Shown here piece after piece: positions 1 through 7,851 of a DNA stretch of 20,299 nucleotides (position 1 is its first letter; every line of letters begins with the position of its first letter). The notes below the pieces were generated by a model that saw nothing but the letters and a program-made list of their open reading frames with translations, made no database searches and was not told the DNA's origin. Both the position numbers and the translations under genes were made by a program. This DNA is from Promethearchaeota archaeon (GTDB lineage: Archaea > Asgardarchaeota > Lokiarchaeia > Sigynarchaeales > SOKP01): positions 1-20,299 of the forward strand of contig JAHLWJ010000045.1 in assembly GCA_019057975.1 (NCBI GenBank), given 5' to 3'.

Positions 1-7
1 TCGAATT

Positions 8-595
8 ATGAAAAAATATAAATTCATGTTTAACTATTATATTACTTTGAAGATGACTGAAAAATTGACTATTGAAGAAGATTCAAAAGACCAAAAAGGT
101 CTTTTTAGTGATAAATTAAGAAAATATGAAGATAAAATGGTAGAATTCTTTATTGATATTGGTACACGGAAACGGGTAAACCCCAAAATGCTTCAGATTT
201 CCTCATACTTATTAATACATGGAAGCTTGACTCAAAGAGAATTAAAAGAGCTAACAGGACTTTCAATGGGCACAATATCGACATTTTTATCAGTAATGAT
301 AGGTGCGGATAGGTTCCAGAAAGAACGCATTCCGAAAACTCATACTTATAAGTACTCATATTCCGGAAATCTTGATGAATTGACAATAAGGGGAATAGAT
401 GTCATGATAAACAGCCTTACTTCTATGGGAGTTTATTTAAATAGTAAAAAAAAACAATTAAAGGAATTAGATGAGCAAGATAAAAAAGGAGCTGAACATC
501 TTTCACAAAGGATTGATGAGTTGTTAGATATATTTGAGTTTTATAAAGAAGTATTCCCTGAAGTTTATAGAAAAGTCTTACCAAAAACGGACTGA
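8..595 (+). CDS. MarR/GbsR-like winged-helix transcriptional regulator (first of a tandem pair)
   Basis: A likely DNA-binding regulator of 195 residues. After a charged N-terminus comes a winged helix at about residues 55-125, with a recognition-helix region reading LTQRELKELTGLSMGTIS, typical of MarR/GbsR-type HTH proteins. The last 60 residues are charged and helical, suiting a dimerising coiled coil. The start is uncertain. ATG at 8 gives an odd hydrophobic lead (MKKYKFMFNYYITLK), the frame is open to the window edge, and ATG at 53 (MTEKLTIEED) would give a more usual N-terminus. A paralogous regulator begins 21 bases after its stop, so the two are probably co-transcribed and may form a heterodimer. 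The ligand and targets cannot be read from the sequence. The HTH class is fairly secure; the GbsR-like placement is inference. Confidence 0.75.
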   Translation: MKKYKFMFNYYITLKMTEKLTIEEDSKDQKGLFSDKLRKYEDKMVEFFIDIGTRKRVNPKMLQISSYLLIHGSLTQRELKELTGLSMGTISTFLSVMIGADRFQKERIPKTHTYKYSYSGNLDELTIRGIDVMINSLTSMGVYLNSKKKQLKELDEQDKKGAEHLSQRIDELLDIFEFYKEVFPEVYRKVLPKTD

Positions 596-616
596 TATTA
601 AAAAGGTTGGGAACTA

Positions 617-1114
617 TTGAGTGAAATAGATTTTGATCCTGAAGTATATTTAATTGAAGAAGAGATTTTAAACTTGCTATATTCAACACCAATGTTTGTT
701 GGCCGGGATCCGGTGTTTATTAGAATTTTAGGATTGTTTATGACTAGAAAATACTTAACTCAAAAAACTTTACAAAAAATAACGGGATTGTCAGCAGGGA
801 AAATTTCTGAAGAAGTGAATTTTTTTTTAGAAATGGGTCTCATAGAAAAAGCTGATGTTTCGAAAAAAGGAAAGATAATATATTCTGCGAATTCTGCTGG
901 TTTAATTCTACTCAAATTTAGCAAAAGTATTATTAATAGGATGGTTAAATGGGAACAAGATTTAGAAGAGATGAAACTTGATTTAGAAAATAATAAAAAA
1001 TCGTTGGAAAATGAAAAAGGTTTTACCCGAATTGTAGAATTAAATGATTATTTCTTAGGTGCTATTAAAAAGTACAAAAAATCATTTGAAGTGATGGATG
1101 AATTTGACGAATAA
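617..1114 (+). CDS. MarR/GbsR-like winged-helix transcriptional regulator (second of the pair)
   Basis: A 165-residue regulator built like its upstream neighbour. The winged helix lies at about residues 32-100, with LTQKTLQKITGLSAGKIS as the recognition region, closely matching the LTQ...LTGLS.G.IS pattern of the first protein, followed by a wing and a charged C-terminal helix (about 108-165). The start is TTG at 617; no in-frame ATG or GTG precedes the HTH that would keep the full fold. The 21-base gap and shared direction support one transcript. It faces the radical SAM gene on the other strand across only 19 bases, so no promoter for other genes lies downstream. Ligand unknown. Confidence 0.75.
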   Translation: MSEIDFDPEVYLIEEEILNLLYSTPMFVGRDPVFIRILGLFMTRKYLTQKTLQKITGLSAGKISEEVNFFLEMGLIEKADVSKKGKIIYSANSAGLILLKFSKSIINRMVKWEQDLEEMKLDLENNKKSLENEKGFTRIVELNDYFLGAIKKYKKSFEVMDEFDE

Positions 1115-1133
1115 AGAAATTAGATCTTTTTAA

Positions 1134-2042
1134 TCACATGCGAGTCAAATTCTTTCTAGGCATTCGTTTGATTCTAGGGTCATCTATATAAGAATCTATT
1201 GTTTTAATAAACATTTCTTTGTCTACTTTAATATTTGGTGATTCTATTGAACAATAATTGCTTACATGGTCATTGAATACTTGAGAAGTTACGTTCTCAC
1301 CTAGATTTGCTATGATGTTTCTTTCTTCCTTCAGATTTTCAACAGGGCTTAATAATGTGAACTCTCCTAATTGTAAATCCTCCCAAAGAGGCGTGCTAGG
1401 GGATACTGTTAATGTTCGGAATCTAAAAATAGTTGGGTTTATTTCAGTTAAAACTTTAGCAGTTTCGATTACATGGTCTTCAGAATATTTATGCCCTCCT
1501 AAACCAAGTATAATGTAGAGGGATAACTTTATTCCAGCTTTCAGAAGCCTTTTTCCTGCTTTTATAAATGATGCAGCAGTCGTTCCTTTTTTCATTAATC
1601 TTAATACTGTATTTGAACCACTTTCTAATCCCATATATACTATATCTAATCCGGCTTCAGCTAATTTTTCTAGTTCTTCATCTGATTTTCTTAATACATC
1701 CAATGCTTTAGAATAACAACTAACTCTTTGAACTTTCCTGAGTTTAATTCTTACATATTTAATGATCTCAACCAAATAATCTGTTGAAGCCGAAGTAGGA
1801 TTACCTCCTGCTAAAAATACCGGAAAACCGTGATAATTATATTTAGCTGCTTGATCAATGTCTTTTTTTACGTCTTCTATAGGTCGTATGGCATATTCTT
1901 GAGTAGTCCCATACATTCCTTTGTATGTTCCACAAAATTTGCATTTATTCCATGAACAACCTCCCGTAACAGCAATTAACACAGAATATGCTTCTACTGG
2001 AGGTCTTATGATAATTTGGTCAGGAGGGTACTTGACGGTCAT
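1134..2042 (-). CDS. Radical SAM protein of unknown reaction
   Basis: A 302-residue radical SAM enzyme. Residues 28-39 read GCSWNKCKFCGT, with Cys29, Cys34 and Cys37 as the [4Fe-4S] ligands. The spacing is C-x4-C-x2-C instead of the commoner C-x3-C-x2-C. AGGNPTS (about 79-85) fits the SAM-binding glycine motif, and GLESGSNTVLRLMKKG (about 138-153) is the Elp3/MiaB/NifB-like stretch that follows the second half-barrel strand. The C-terminal 80 residues are less conserved. No B12-binding or TRAM domain is visible, so a MiaB-type tRNA methylthiotransferase is unlikely. The ATG start at 2042 is clear. It is divergent from the gamma-glutamyltransferase-like gene with 125 bases between. The family is secure; substrate and pathway cannot be stated. 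Confidence 0.88.
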   Translation of the reverse strand: MTVKYPPDQIIIRPPVEAYSVLIAVTGGCSWNKCKFCGTYKGMYGTTQEYAIRPIEDVKKDIDQAAKYNYHGFPVFLAGGNPTSASTDYLVEIIKYVRIKLRKVQRVSCYSKALDVLRKSDEELEKLAEAGLDIVYMGLESGSNTVLRLMKKGTTAASFIKAGKRLLKAGIKLSLYIILGLGGHKYSEDHVIETAKVLTEINPTIFRFRTLTVSPSTPLWEDLQLGEFTLLSPVENLKEERNIIANLGENVTSQVFNDHVSNYCSIESPNIKVDKEMFIKTIDSYIDDPRIKRMPRKNLTRM

Positions 2043-2167
2043 TTTACGTGAATAAATGAATTACTAAATATTTCATTATGTAATGATTTAATTAAAATCA
2101 GATAAATTTTTAGATATTATTATTATATCTTACAATTATTTGAAAAAATTCATTTAAGGTTATTCGC

Positions 2168-3778
2168 TTGAAACACGGATTTAATTGGGATTTTAAGTAT
2201 CCCTCTCAAAGAATGCCAGTTTTGGCAAAAAACATTGTATCAACATCTCAACCTTTAGCCTCTCAGGCAGGACTTAGAATGTTATTAAAAGGTGGAAATG
2301 CAATTGATGCTGCAATCGCTGCTGCAATTACTTTAACCGTAGTAGAACCAACAAGTAATGGAATCGGAAGTGATGCTTTTGCGTTATTGTGGGATGGTAA
2401 AAAAATTATTAGTTTAAATGCAAGTGGAAGATCTCCAGATGCATGGGAGCCGAGTCGTTTTTCTGATCTTAAGGAGATGCCTTTAATAGGTTGGGATTCT
2501 GTGACTGTACCTGGAGCTGTTTCTGCTTGGGTTGAACTATCGAAAAAATATGGTCAGCTCTCTTTTAAAGAATTATTCGAGCCAGCAATTACCTATGCTG
2601 AAAATGGATTTTTAGTCTCACCGATAACAGCTAGAGCTTGGCAATCTGCACTTGATTCTTATGAAAGTGATATTCCAAATTTCAGAAATTTATATCCTGA
2701 TATCTATGATGCTTTTTTTCGAAATGGAAAAGCACCAGAACCGGGTAGTATGTTTAAATTTCCTGCTCAAGCTAAATCTTTAAGTTTAATTGCTGAAACA
2801 GAAGGAGAGGCATTTTATTTTGGCGAAATAGCTAAAAAAGTTGTGAAACATTCTGAAGATACAGGGGGATGCTTAACCTTAGAAGATTTAGAACGTCATA
2901 AGGTAACTTGGGAAAAATCACTAACGATTAATTATAAAAATATTACTTTACATGAAATTCCTCCTAATGGCCAAGGTATAGCAACATTGATTATGCTTGG
3001 AATAATAGAAAAATTTGATTTGAGTTTATTTGAATTAGATTCTACTGAATTAATTCATTTACAACTTGAAGCTATGAAATTAGCATTTGCTGATGCTTAT
3101 CGTTATATTTCAGATCCAATGTCATTAGAATTTGACCCCTCTTACTTATTAAAATCAGAATATCTTAAAGAAAGAGCAGATAACATTAATTTAAAAGGAG
3201 CTAAACAATTTAAAGCAGGGACCCCTAAAGGGGGAGACACAGTATATTTAACATCAGCAGATTCAGAGGGGATGATGATATCCTATATCCAATCTAATTA
3301 TGAAGGTTTCGGTTCGTGTATTGTTGTTCCTAATACGGGAATTAGCCTTCAAAATCGAGGAAATGGATTTTCTTTAGTAGAAGGACATCCAAATCAAGTA
3401 GGACCTAATAAACGACCGTTTCATACAATTATTCCCGCATTTGTAACGAAAAATGGGAAACCTTTAATGAGTTTTGGAGTTATGGGAGGAGCTATGCAGC
3501 CACAGGGACATGTACAATTGATGATTCGTATATTTGAGCATAGACAAAATCCTCAGGCTGCATTAGATGCACCAAGATGGCGAGTTTCCCAAGACTTGGA
3601 AGTTTTTCTCGAATCTGGATTTAATCAAGAGGTTTTTGATGGTTTATCTCAATTAGGGCATGAAGTTTCTAAAAGAGAATACTACAGATTTGGCGGCGGA
3701 CAAATAATATATAAGCTTGAAGACGGTTATTTAGGCGCATCAGATTGGCGTAAAGACGGTTATGCTGCAGGATTTTAA
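2168..3778 (+). CDS. Gamma-glutamyltransferase-like Ntn hydrolase, YwrD type, cytoplasmic
   Basis: A 536-residue protein of the gamma-glutamyltranspeptidase family, which self-cleaves to free an N-terminal threonine nucleophile. KGGNAIDAAIAAA (about 41-53) opens the large subunit. GGDTVYLTSADSEG (about 355-368) holds the predicted cleavage site and nucleophile, Thr358; MSFGVMGGAMQPQGHVQ (about 434-450) is the family's glycine-rich oxyanion region. There is no signal peptide, unlike secreted GGTs. The segment matching the DD pair that binds the glutamyl alpha-amino group in classical enzymes reads QNRGNGFSL, so those acidic residues are absent and the substrate may not be a gamma-glutamyl compound. 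The TTG start at 2168 fits the family, since FKYPSQR..LAKNIVSTSQPLASQAG would be lost with ATG at 2213. Monocistronic by appearance. Confidence 0.88.
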   Translation: MKHGFNWDFKYPSQRMPVLAKNIVSTSQPLASQAGLRMLLKGGNAIDAAIAAAITLTVVEPTSNGIGSDAFALLWDGKKIISLNASGRSPDAWEPSRFSDLKEMPLIGWDSVTVPGAVSAWVELSKKYGQLSFKELFEPAITYAENGFLVSPITARAWQSALDSYESDIPNFRNLYPDIYDAFFRNGKAPEPGSMFKFPAQAKSLSLIAETEGEAFYFGEIAKKVVKHSEDTGGCLTLEDLERHKVTWEKSLTINYKNITLHEIPPNGQGIATLIMLGIIEKFDLSLFELDSTELIHLQLEAMKLAFADAYRYISDPMSLEFDPSYLLKSEYLKERADNINLKGAKQFKAGTPKGGDTVYLTSADSEGMMISYIQSNYEGFGSCIVVPNTGISLQNRGNGFSLVEGHPNQVGPNKRPFHTIIPAFVTKNGKPLMSFGVMGGAMQPQGHVQLMIRIFEHRQNPQAALDAPRWRVSQDLEVFLESGFNQEVFDGLSQLGHEVSKREYYRFGGGQIIYKLEDGYLGASDWRKDGYAAGF

Positions 3779-3864
3779 TATAAAAAGAGATAAATAAAAA
3801 AAATTTGATATCTTCTCACGAAATATATTTCATTATTTTTTCCATTTTTGTAATACCACTAAAA

Positions 3865-3887
3865 TTAAAGGATTATTAATCCTTTAA
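3865..3887. repeat. Perfect 10-bp inverted repeat with ATT centre upstream of the small GTPase gene
   Basis: Arms TTAAAGGATT and AATCCTTTAA flank ATT. It lies in the 219-base gap between the GGT-like gene and the GTPase gene, 110 bases before the GTPase start. It could be an operator for a dimeric regulator or an RNA hairpin. No T-tract follows directly, so a terminator is less likely. Confidence 0.5.
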
Positions 3888-3927
3888 ACAAAATATTTAA
3901 ATTTTTAATAATTATTTCAGATGTAAT

Positions 3928-3944
3928 AATTTGAATTTCAAATT
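3928..3944. repeat. Second palindrome (7-bp arms, ATT centre) before the small GTPase gene
   Basis: Arms AATTTGA and TCAAATT flank ATT. The centre sits 60 bases downstream of the centre of the 3865-3887 palindrome and 62 bases before the GTPase start. The common ATT centre is notable, but the arms are low in complexity. Confidence 0.35.
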
Positions 3945-3997
3945 TAACCTACTAAAATTAAATCCAATTCTTCATTTACTTAAGAACATTTGAGCTA

Positions 3998-4594
3998 ATG
4001 AGTTACGATGGAAAAGAGGTTATATATAGTTTTAAGATAGTAATATGTGGGGCTAGTTCAGTAGGAAAGACGTGTCTTTTTAATCGTTACTGCTTCAATT
4101 CATTTGATTTCGACACCTCTCCAACAATTGGAATAAACTTTCATTCAGTTCATTTAAGGATAAATCTTAAAGAAAATCCCGATGAAATAAAAGAGAATTA
4201 TATAGTTAACTCAATTTTCGATTTTGGTGGTCAAGAGCGTTTTATACCATTGCTTCCTAGATTCATTGAAGGTGCTAATGGAGCGTTACTAGTTTTTGAC
4301 TTAGTAAATACCTTCACATTTAGTCAGTTAGATTTTTGGTATGAACAACTAATTAAAAATGCTGTCAGTTCAGATATCCCTATTATTTTAGTAGGAAGTA
4401 AGAGCGATTTATTAGAGAAAACACCTATATCAGAAATTGTCGATGATAAATTAATTCATAAGTATATAAGAGAAAAACAATTAGACGGGTTTTATAGGAC
4501 ATCTTCTCTAGAAAATTATAATGTTTTAGAAGTTTTTAAAGAACTTAATAACATAATGTTAAGAAGACTACATATACCTTATGTGGTTGTCTAA
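3998..4594 (+). CDS. Ras/Rab-like small GTPase
   Basis: A 198-residue P-loop GTPase of the eukaryote-like set typical of Asgard archaea. The P-loop is GASSVGKT (18-25) and switch I carries PTIG with Thr43. G3 is DFGGQE (75-80), closer to the Arf/Rag DxGGQ form than to DTAGQE. G4 is SKSD (134-137), where Asn of NKxD is replaced by Ser, and TSS (168-170) takes the place of the SAK loop. The stretch between G2 and G3 is longer than in Rab by roughly a dozen charged residues (LKENPDEIKENYIV). The protein ends in HIPYVVV, with no cysteine for prenylation, so any membrane contact must arise otherwise. ATG at 3998 starts 10 residues before the first beta strand. It faces the polyprenyl synthase gene across 18 bases. 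No GAP, GEF or roadblock gene is adjacent. Confidence 0.92.
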   Translation: MSYDGKEVIYSFKIVICGASSVGKTCLFNRYCFNSFDFDTSPTIGINFHSVHLRINLKENPDEIKENYIVNSIFDFGGQERFIPLLPRFIEGANGALLVFDLVNTFTFSQLDFWYEQLIKNAVSSDIPIILVGSKSDLLEKTPISEIVDDKLIHKYIREKQLDGFYRTSSLENYNVLEVFKELNNIMLRRLHIPYVVV

Positions 4595-4612
4595 AAGAAA
4601 GATATATCATAG

Positions 4613-5689
4613 TTAAAACTCTCTTTTATAAATGAAATCAGAGAACTCGTTAAAAAAAATCTTTTGCTCCTTGTTGAGATCAGGGTATATATCCTTTAGA
4701 TTATTCTTTGCTTGTTCTACTAAGTTTTTCGATAGGTGCTCAGCTATTATTAAAGCATTTGTTTCAGTGAAAATATTTTTCACTTCTTTTATATCATTTC
4801 TAGTTAAATTGTCTTTATGATAAATTTCATTAAGTCTCTTAGATTGGTTTTCATCAGTATTTTGAACTGCTAAAATATATACAATTTTTGAACGATTTTT
4901 CCTCTTAATATCATCTTCTAGATCAATAATATCATCTCTTATGGCATGAGCTTGACCAATACTCAGCAATGCATCGCTTAGAGGTTTGATTTGATATTGG
5001 ATATTTCCTTTTCCTAAAATAGCACCTATTTTTGCAGATTTCTCGAATAATTTAGCTCTCTGATATTCGGCAATATTTAAATACTGCTCCAAAGTCATAG
5101 TTATTCTGTTATAATTCATATATTCTTCGATTAGTTGTCCCTTCATTAAGAAATCCATAGCTTTTGTGTACTCATTGATGGCTAATATTTTTAGCTGTTC
5201 TGGGAATTTTGCAGATTTTAAAATGTCTAAACCTAGTAAGTATCCTTGAGTGCCTCCTAAAATGCTCATATCTCTTCCATATAATCTAACTATCTCATCT
5301 TTATTATGGATATTAAGATCTTTATAAATTTGATTTAATTCATTCTTTAATTGCATGTGAAAAGTCGGTTTACCTCTTCTTATTGGATCGTCATCTAAAA
5401 GATCATCATGAATTAGATGTCCACTATGTAACAATTCAACCGCTATAGATACTTCTCGTATTTGTTCTAATTGATCTTCTAAATACATTGGATTCACTAT
5501 ACCAGAAAAAGCAGCGCTTAATAAAACAGGATGAATTCTTTTTGCTTTATCGTTTAAAATAAATTCTTCAAGTTGTGCAATAAAATCCTTGAGGAGGATA
5601 TCCTTTTCCGTTTTCCGTAACTGAGCGAAATATTTCTCTAATTCTTTATTAACATGAGCTTTTTCTGTTTTAAAGAATTCTTCTATCAT
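4613..5689 (-). CDS. Polyprenyl (isoprenyl) diphosphate synthase
   Basis: A 358-residue trans-prenyltransferase that condenses IPP with allylic diphosphates, probably supplying chains for ether lipids or quinones. The first Asp-rich motif is DDLLDDD (95-101), followed by RRGKPTFH; the second is DDIID (252-256). KRIHP (50-54) binds the diphosphate. Two features are uncommon. The residue five before the first Asp is Gly90, where short-chain enzymes usually carry a bulky aromatic, so a longer product is possible. Between the first motif and the next helix there is a charged insertion of about 20 residues (roughly 113-138), after which the usual GD helix reads GGTQGYLLG. ATG at 5689 is the start. 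It is divergent from the phosphoesterase gene. Family sure; chain length is inference. Confidence 0.9.
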   Translation of the reverse strand: MIEEFFKTEKAHVNKELEKYFAQLRKTEKDILLKDFIAQLEEFILNDKAKRIHPVLLSAAFSGIVNPMYLEDQLEQIREVSIAVELLHSGHLIHDDLLDDDPIRRGKPTFHMQLKNELNQIYKDLNIHNKDEIVRLYGRDMSILGGTQGYLLGLDILKSAKFPEQLKILAINEYTKAMDFLMKGQLIEEYMNYNRITMTLEQYLNIAEYQRAKLFEKSAKIGAILGKGNIQYQIKPLSDALLSIGQAHAIRDDIIDLEDDIKRKNRSKIVYILAVQNTDENQSKRLNEIYHKDNLTRNDIKEVKNIFTETNALIIAEHLSKNLVEQAKNNLKDIYPDLNKEQKIFFNEFSDFIYKREF

Positions 5690-5776
5690 TTTAAAATCGT
5701 AGAAATTTCGTTAGTATTAATATAAAACATATAATAATTTAATTTAATTATATCTAATTCCTAATAATTTTATATT

Positions 5777-5783
5777 AAAGGAG
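5777..5783 (+). promoter_or_regulatory. Shine-Dalgarno sequence of the phosphoesterase gene
   Basis: AAAGGAG lies 11 bases before ATG 5795 and fixes the start. It is one of the few clear ribosome-binding sites in the window. Confidence 0.6.
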
Positions 5784-5794
5784 AATTTTAAAGG

Positions 5795-6307
5795 ATGAAA
5801 ATAGCAATTATAAGTGATTCGCACGATCATAAAGATAACATTCTCCGAGCGGTCTCAATAATAAATGAAAGAAAAGTTAATGCAGTTATTCATTGCGGAG
5901 ATTATGTTGCACCTTTTGTTAAAAGATGGTTTGATAAGCTCGATGATGCTATAAAGAAAAATTTTTTCGGGGTTTTTGGGAACAATGATGGAGAAAGATT
6001 GTTTTTAACGCAAAATTTGGGGCAAATATGTCAATTTGCTCAAAATGGTAATGAGTTGATTTTAGAATTAGGAGGAAAGAAAATTTTTGCCTCCCATATG
6101 CCAAGAGAGGAAACTATAGAAGCATTAGCTCATTCAGGTAAATTTGATATTATATTATCAGGACATACGCATTCTTTAATAAAAAAAAAATATGAAAATG
6201 GAGTTTTAGTGGTTAATCCAGGCGAATTATGTGGTTATTTAACAGGAAAATCGACATTTGCTATTATAGATACGGATAAGATGGAAGCAGAAATAATTGA
6301 ATTATAG
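5795..6307 (+). CDS. MJ0936/YfcE-type metallophosphoesterase (phosphodiesterase)
   Basis: A 170-residue calcineurin-like phosphoesterase at full family length. All metal-binding blocks are present in order: SDSHDH (8-13), HCGDYV (34-39), FGNNDGE (62-68), ASHMPREE (about 99-106) and SGHTHS (about 121-126), followed by NPGE. These coordinate two divalent metals that hydrolyse a phosphodiester; MJ0936 from Methanocaldococcus is the archetype, and its natural substrate is unsettled. The protein is soluble, without a signal peptide. A good Shine-Dalgarno precedes ATG 5795. The HEAT-LRR gene follows 49 bases later on the same strand, so the two could be co-transcribed, though nothing in their functions links them. 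Confidence 0.92.
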   Translation: MKIAIISDSHDHKDNILRAVSIINERKVNAVIHCGDYVAPFVKRWFDKLDDAIKKNFFGVFGNNDGERLFLTQNLGQICQFAQNGNELILELGGKKIFASHMPREETIEALAHSGKFDIILSGHTHSLIKKKYENGVLVVNPGELCGYLTGKSTFAIIDTDKMEAEIIEL

Positions 6308-6356
6308 AATTTAAATTAATTTTTTCTCTACATTATTTATAATTAAGATTTATTTA

Positions 6357-7784
6357 ATGAATTACTATATGTCAACATTATCACCTAAGGAAATTTACGA
6401 GGATTTTAAAAAAAAAAAATTGGACAAAAGTAAAGCATCAGAATTATTGATATCAATAATTGAAAATCCTCTCGAATTGGATAACAGAACCAGGATATTA
6501 AGTGTAAAATTCTTAGGTCTAATCGGTTCTAAAGAAGAGAGCGTATATTTTTTTCTTGAAAATCTATTAATATCAGATTTAAATGAGTTAGTACGGGGAA
6601 ACTCCGCGAGTATTATTATTAGAAATTTCTCTGATCAAGCATTAGAACCAATTAAATGGGCTTTAAACCATGAAGAATCAGAGTCTTGTATAATTCTAAT
6701 AATCAAAACATTAGAAAAAACTAATAACTTAAAATTAAAATCGTTATTGAAGACTATCGAATATATCGACTTTGAAGGTAAAATCTTCTTCCCTTTTGGG
6801 CCTTATCCCATTATTAATTTAAGCAGTAGCAATATAGATAATATATTAAAAGTTAAAGGTTTGGGGAAGTTAATAAATTTAAATAAATTGAATTTAAATT
6901 TTAATAGGATTACGGAAATAGAAGGCTTGCATAACCTAATTAATTTAAAATCTTTACACTTTCAAGGGAATAAAATTAGAGAAATTAAAGGGTTGGAACA
7001 CTTAAAAAAATTGGAATACTTATACCTCAATAATAATGAAGTCCTTAAGATCCAAGGGATCAAGAACCTTTCTAATTTGAAATCATTAATGATATATGAT
7101 AATCAGATCGCAGAAATACAAAAGTTAGAACATTTATCAAACTTAGAAATATTAAATCTACGGAACAATAGAGTCAATGAAATTAAAGGATTGAAGTGTC
7201 TCAATAATTTAAAAAGATTAGACCTTAGTAATAATAGAATAACTGAAATTAAGGGTCTAGATAATCTTACTAATCTAGAATTTTTAGATTTAAGTTATAA
7301 TCAAATATCTGAAATTAAAGGATTAGATAACTTAAAAAATTTAAAATTTTTAGATCTTAGAAATAATAAGATAACAACGATAAGACAATTGAACATATTA
7401 AAACAATTACAGCACCTATATCTTGGATTCAATAGAATCTCAATAATAGAAAATACTGAGAATAAAAGTATCCTTGATACTTTAAGTATTGAAGGAAAAA
7501 ATATTTCAAATTCACCCTTCGATTTTTTTTACAATTATAAATCACGCAAAAACTCAGTTAATAAAAAATCATTAGAAATAATCGACATTAAATTTATGCC
7601 AGAAATATTCAAATCTCAATCTTTACTTAAGGAATTAAAACTAATTAGTAATCCAATAAATTATTTTACGAGTTCTTCATGGATTATGATATGGAAAAAT
7701 AATGAATTTGAAATTTTTCGATTTAGTAAATCCGGAGAGATAACATGGGTTCAGAGGAGGAGGAAACAGTATTTACCTGAATAA
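6357..7784 (+). CDS. HEAT-like plus SDS22-type leucine-rich repeat protein
   Basis: A 475-residue repeat protein, probably a cytoplasmic binding scaffold. Residues 5-40 (LSPKEIYEDFKKKKLDKSKASELL) form a charged helical lead. Residues about 45-121 look like two or three HEAT-like helical hairpins. From about 151 to 365 there are nine or so 22-residue leucine-rich repeats of the SDS22 form (LxxLxxLxLxxNxIxEIxGLxx), very regular from 171 onward. The C-terminal 110 residues contain one further LRR-like piece and end in a basic tail (RRRKQYLPE). No signal peptide, membrane segment or catalytic motif is seen. ATG 6357 and ATG 6369 are both possible starts. SDS22-like LRRs mediate protein-protein contacts in eukaryotes; the partner here is unknown. 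A T-rich tract follows the stop. Confidence 0.88.
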   Translation: MNYYMSTLSPKEIYEDFKKKKLDKSKASELLISIIENPLELDNRTRILSVKFLGLIGSKEESVYFFLENLLISDLNELVRGNSASIIIRNFSDQALEPIKWALNHEESESCIILIIKTLEKTNNLKLKSLLKTIEYIDFEGKIFFPFGPYPIINLSSSNIDNILKVKGLGKLINLNKLNLNFNRITEIEGLHNLINLKSLHFQGNKIREIKGLEHLKKLEYLYLNNNEVLKIQGIKNLSNLKSLMIYDNQIAEIQKLEHLSNLEILNLRNNRVNEIKGLKCLNNLKRLDLSNNRITEIKGLDNLTNLEFLDLSYNQISEIKGLDNLKNLKFLDLRNNKITTIRQLNILKQLQHLYLGFNRISIIENTENKSILDTLSIEGKNISNSPFDFFYNYKSRKNSVNKKSLEIIDIKFMPEIFKSQSLLKELKLISNPINYFTSSSWIMIWKNNEFEIFRFSKSGEITWVQRRRKQYLPE

Positions 7785-7798
7785 ATTTATTTGAATTC

Positions 7799-7815
7799 TA
7801 TTTGTTTTTTATTTT
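7799..7815 (+). terminator. T-rich tract after the HEAT-LRR gene
   Basis: A T-dominated stretch including TTTTTT at 7805-7810 follows 15 bases after the stop, with no hairpin, in keeping with archaeal intrinsic termination at oligo-T. Confidence 0.35.
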
Positions 7816-7851
7816 CGGAAACTTTTAATTATGAATTCCTAATTTTTAATT

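Noticed and set aside
6891..7440. Repeated DNA words within the LRR gene as a possible tandem DNA repeat or CRISPR-like array
   Set aside because: The period is 66 bases and in frame; it is explained by the 22-residue protein repeats, and the copies diverge as coding sequence does.
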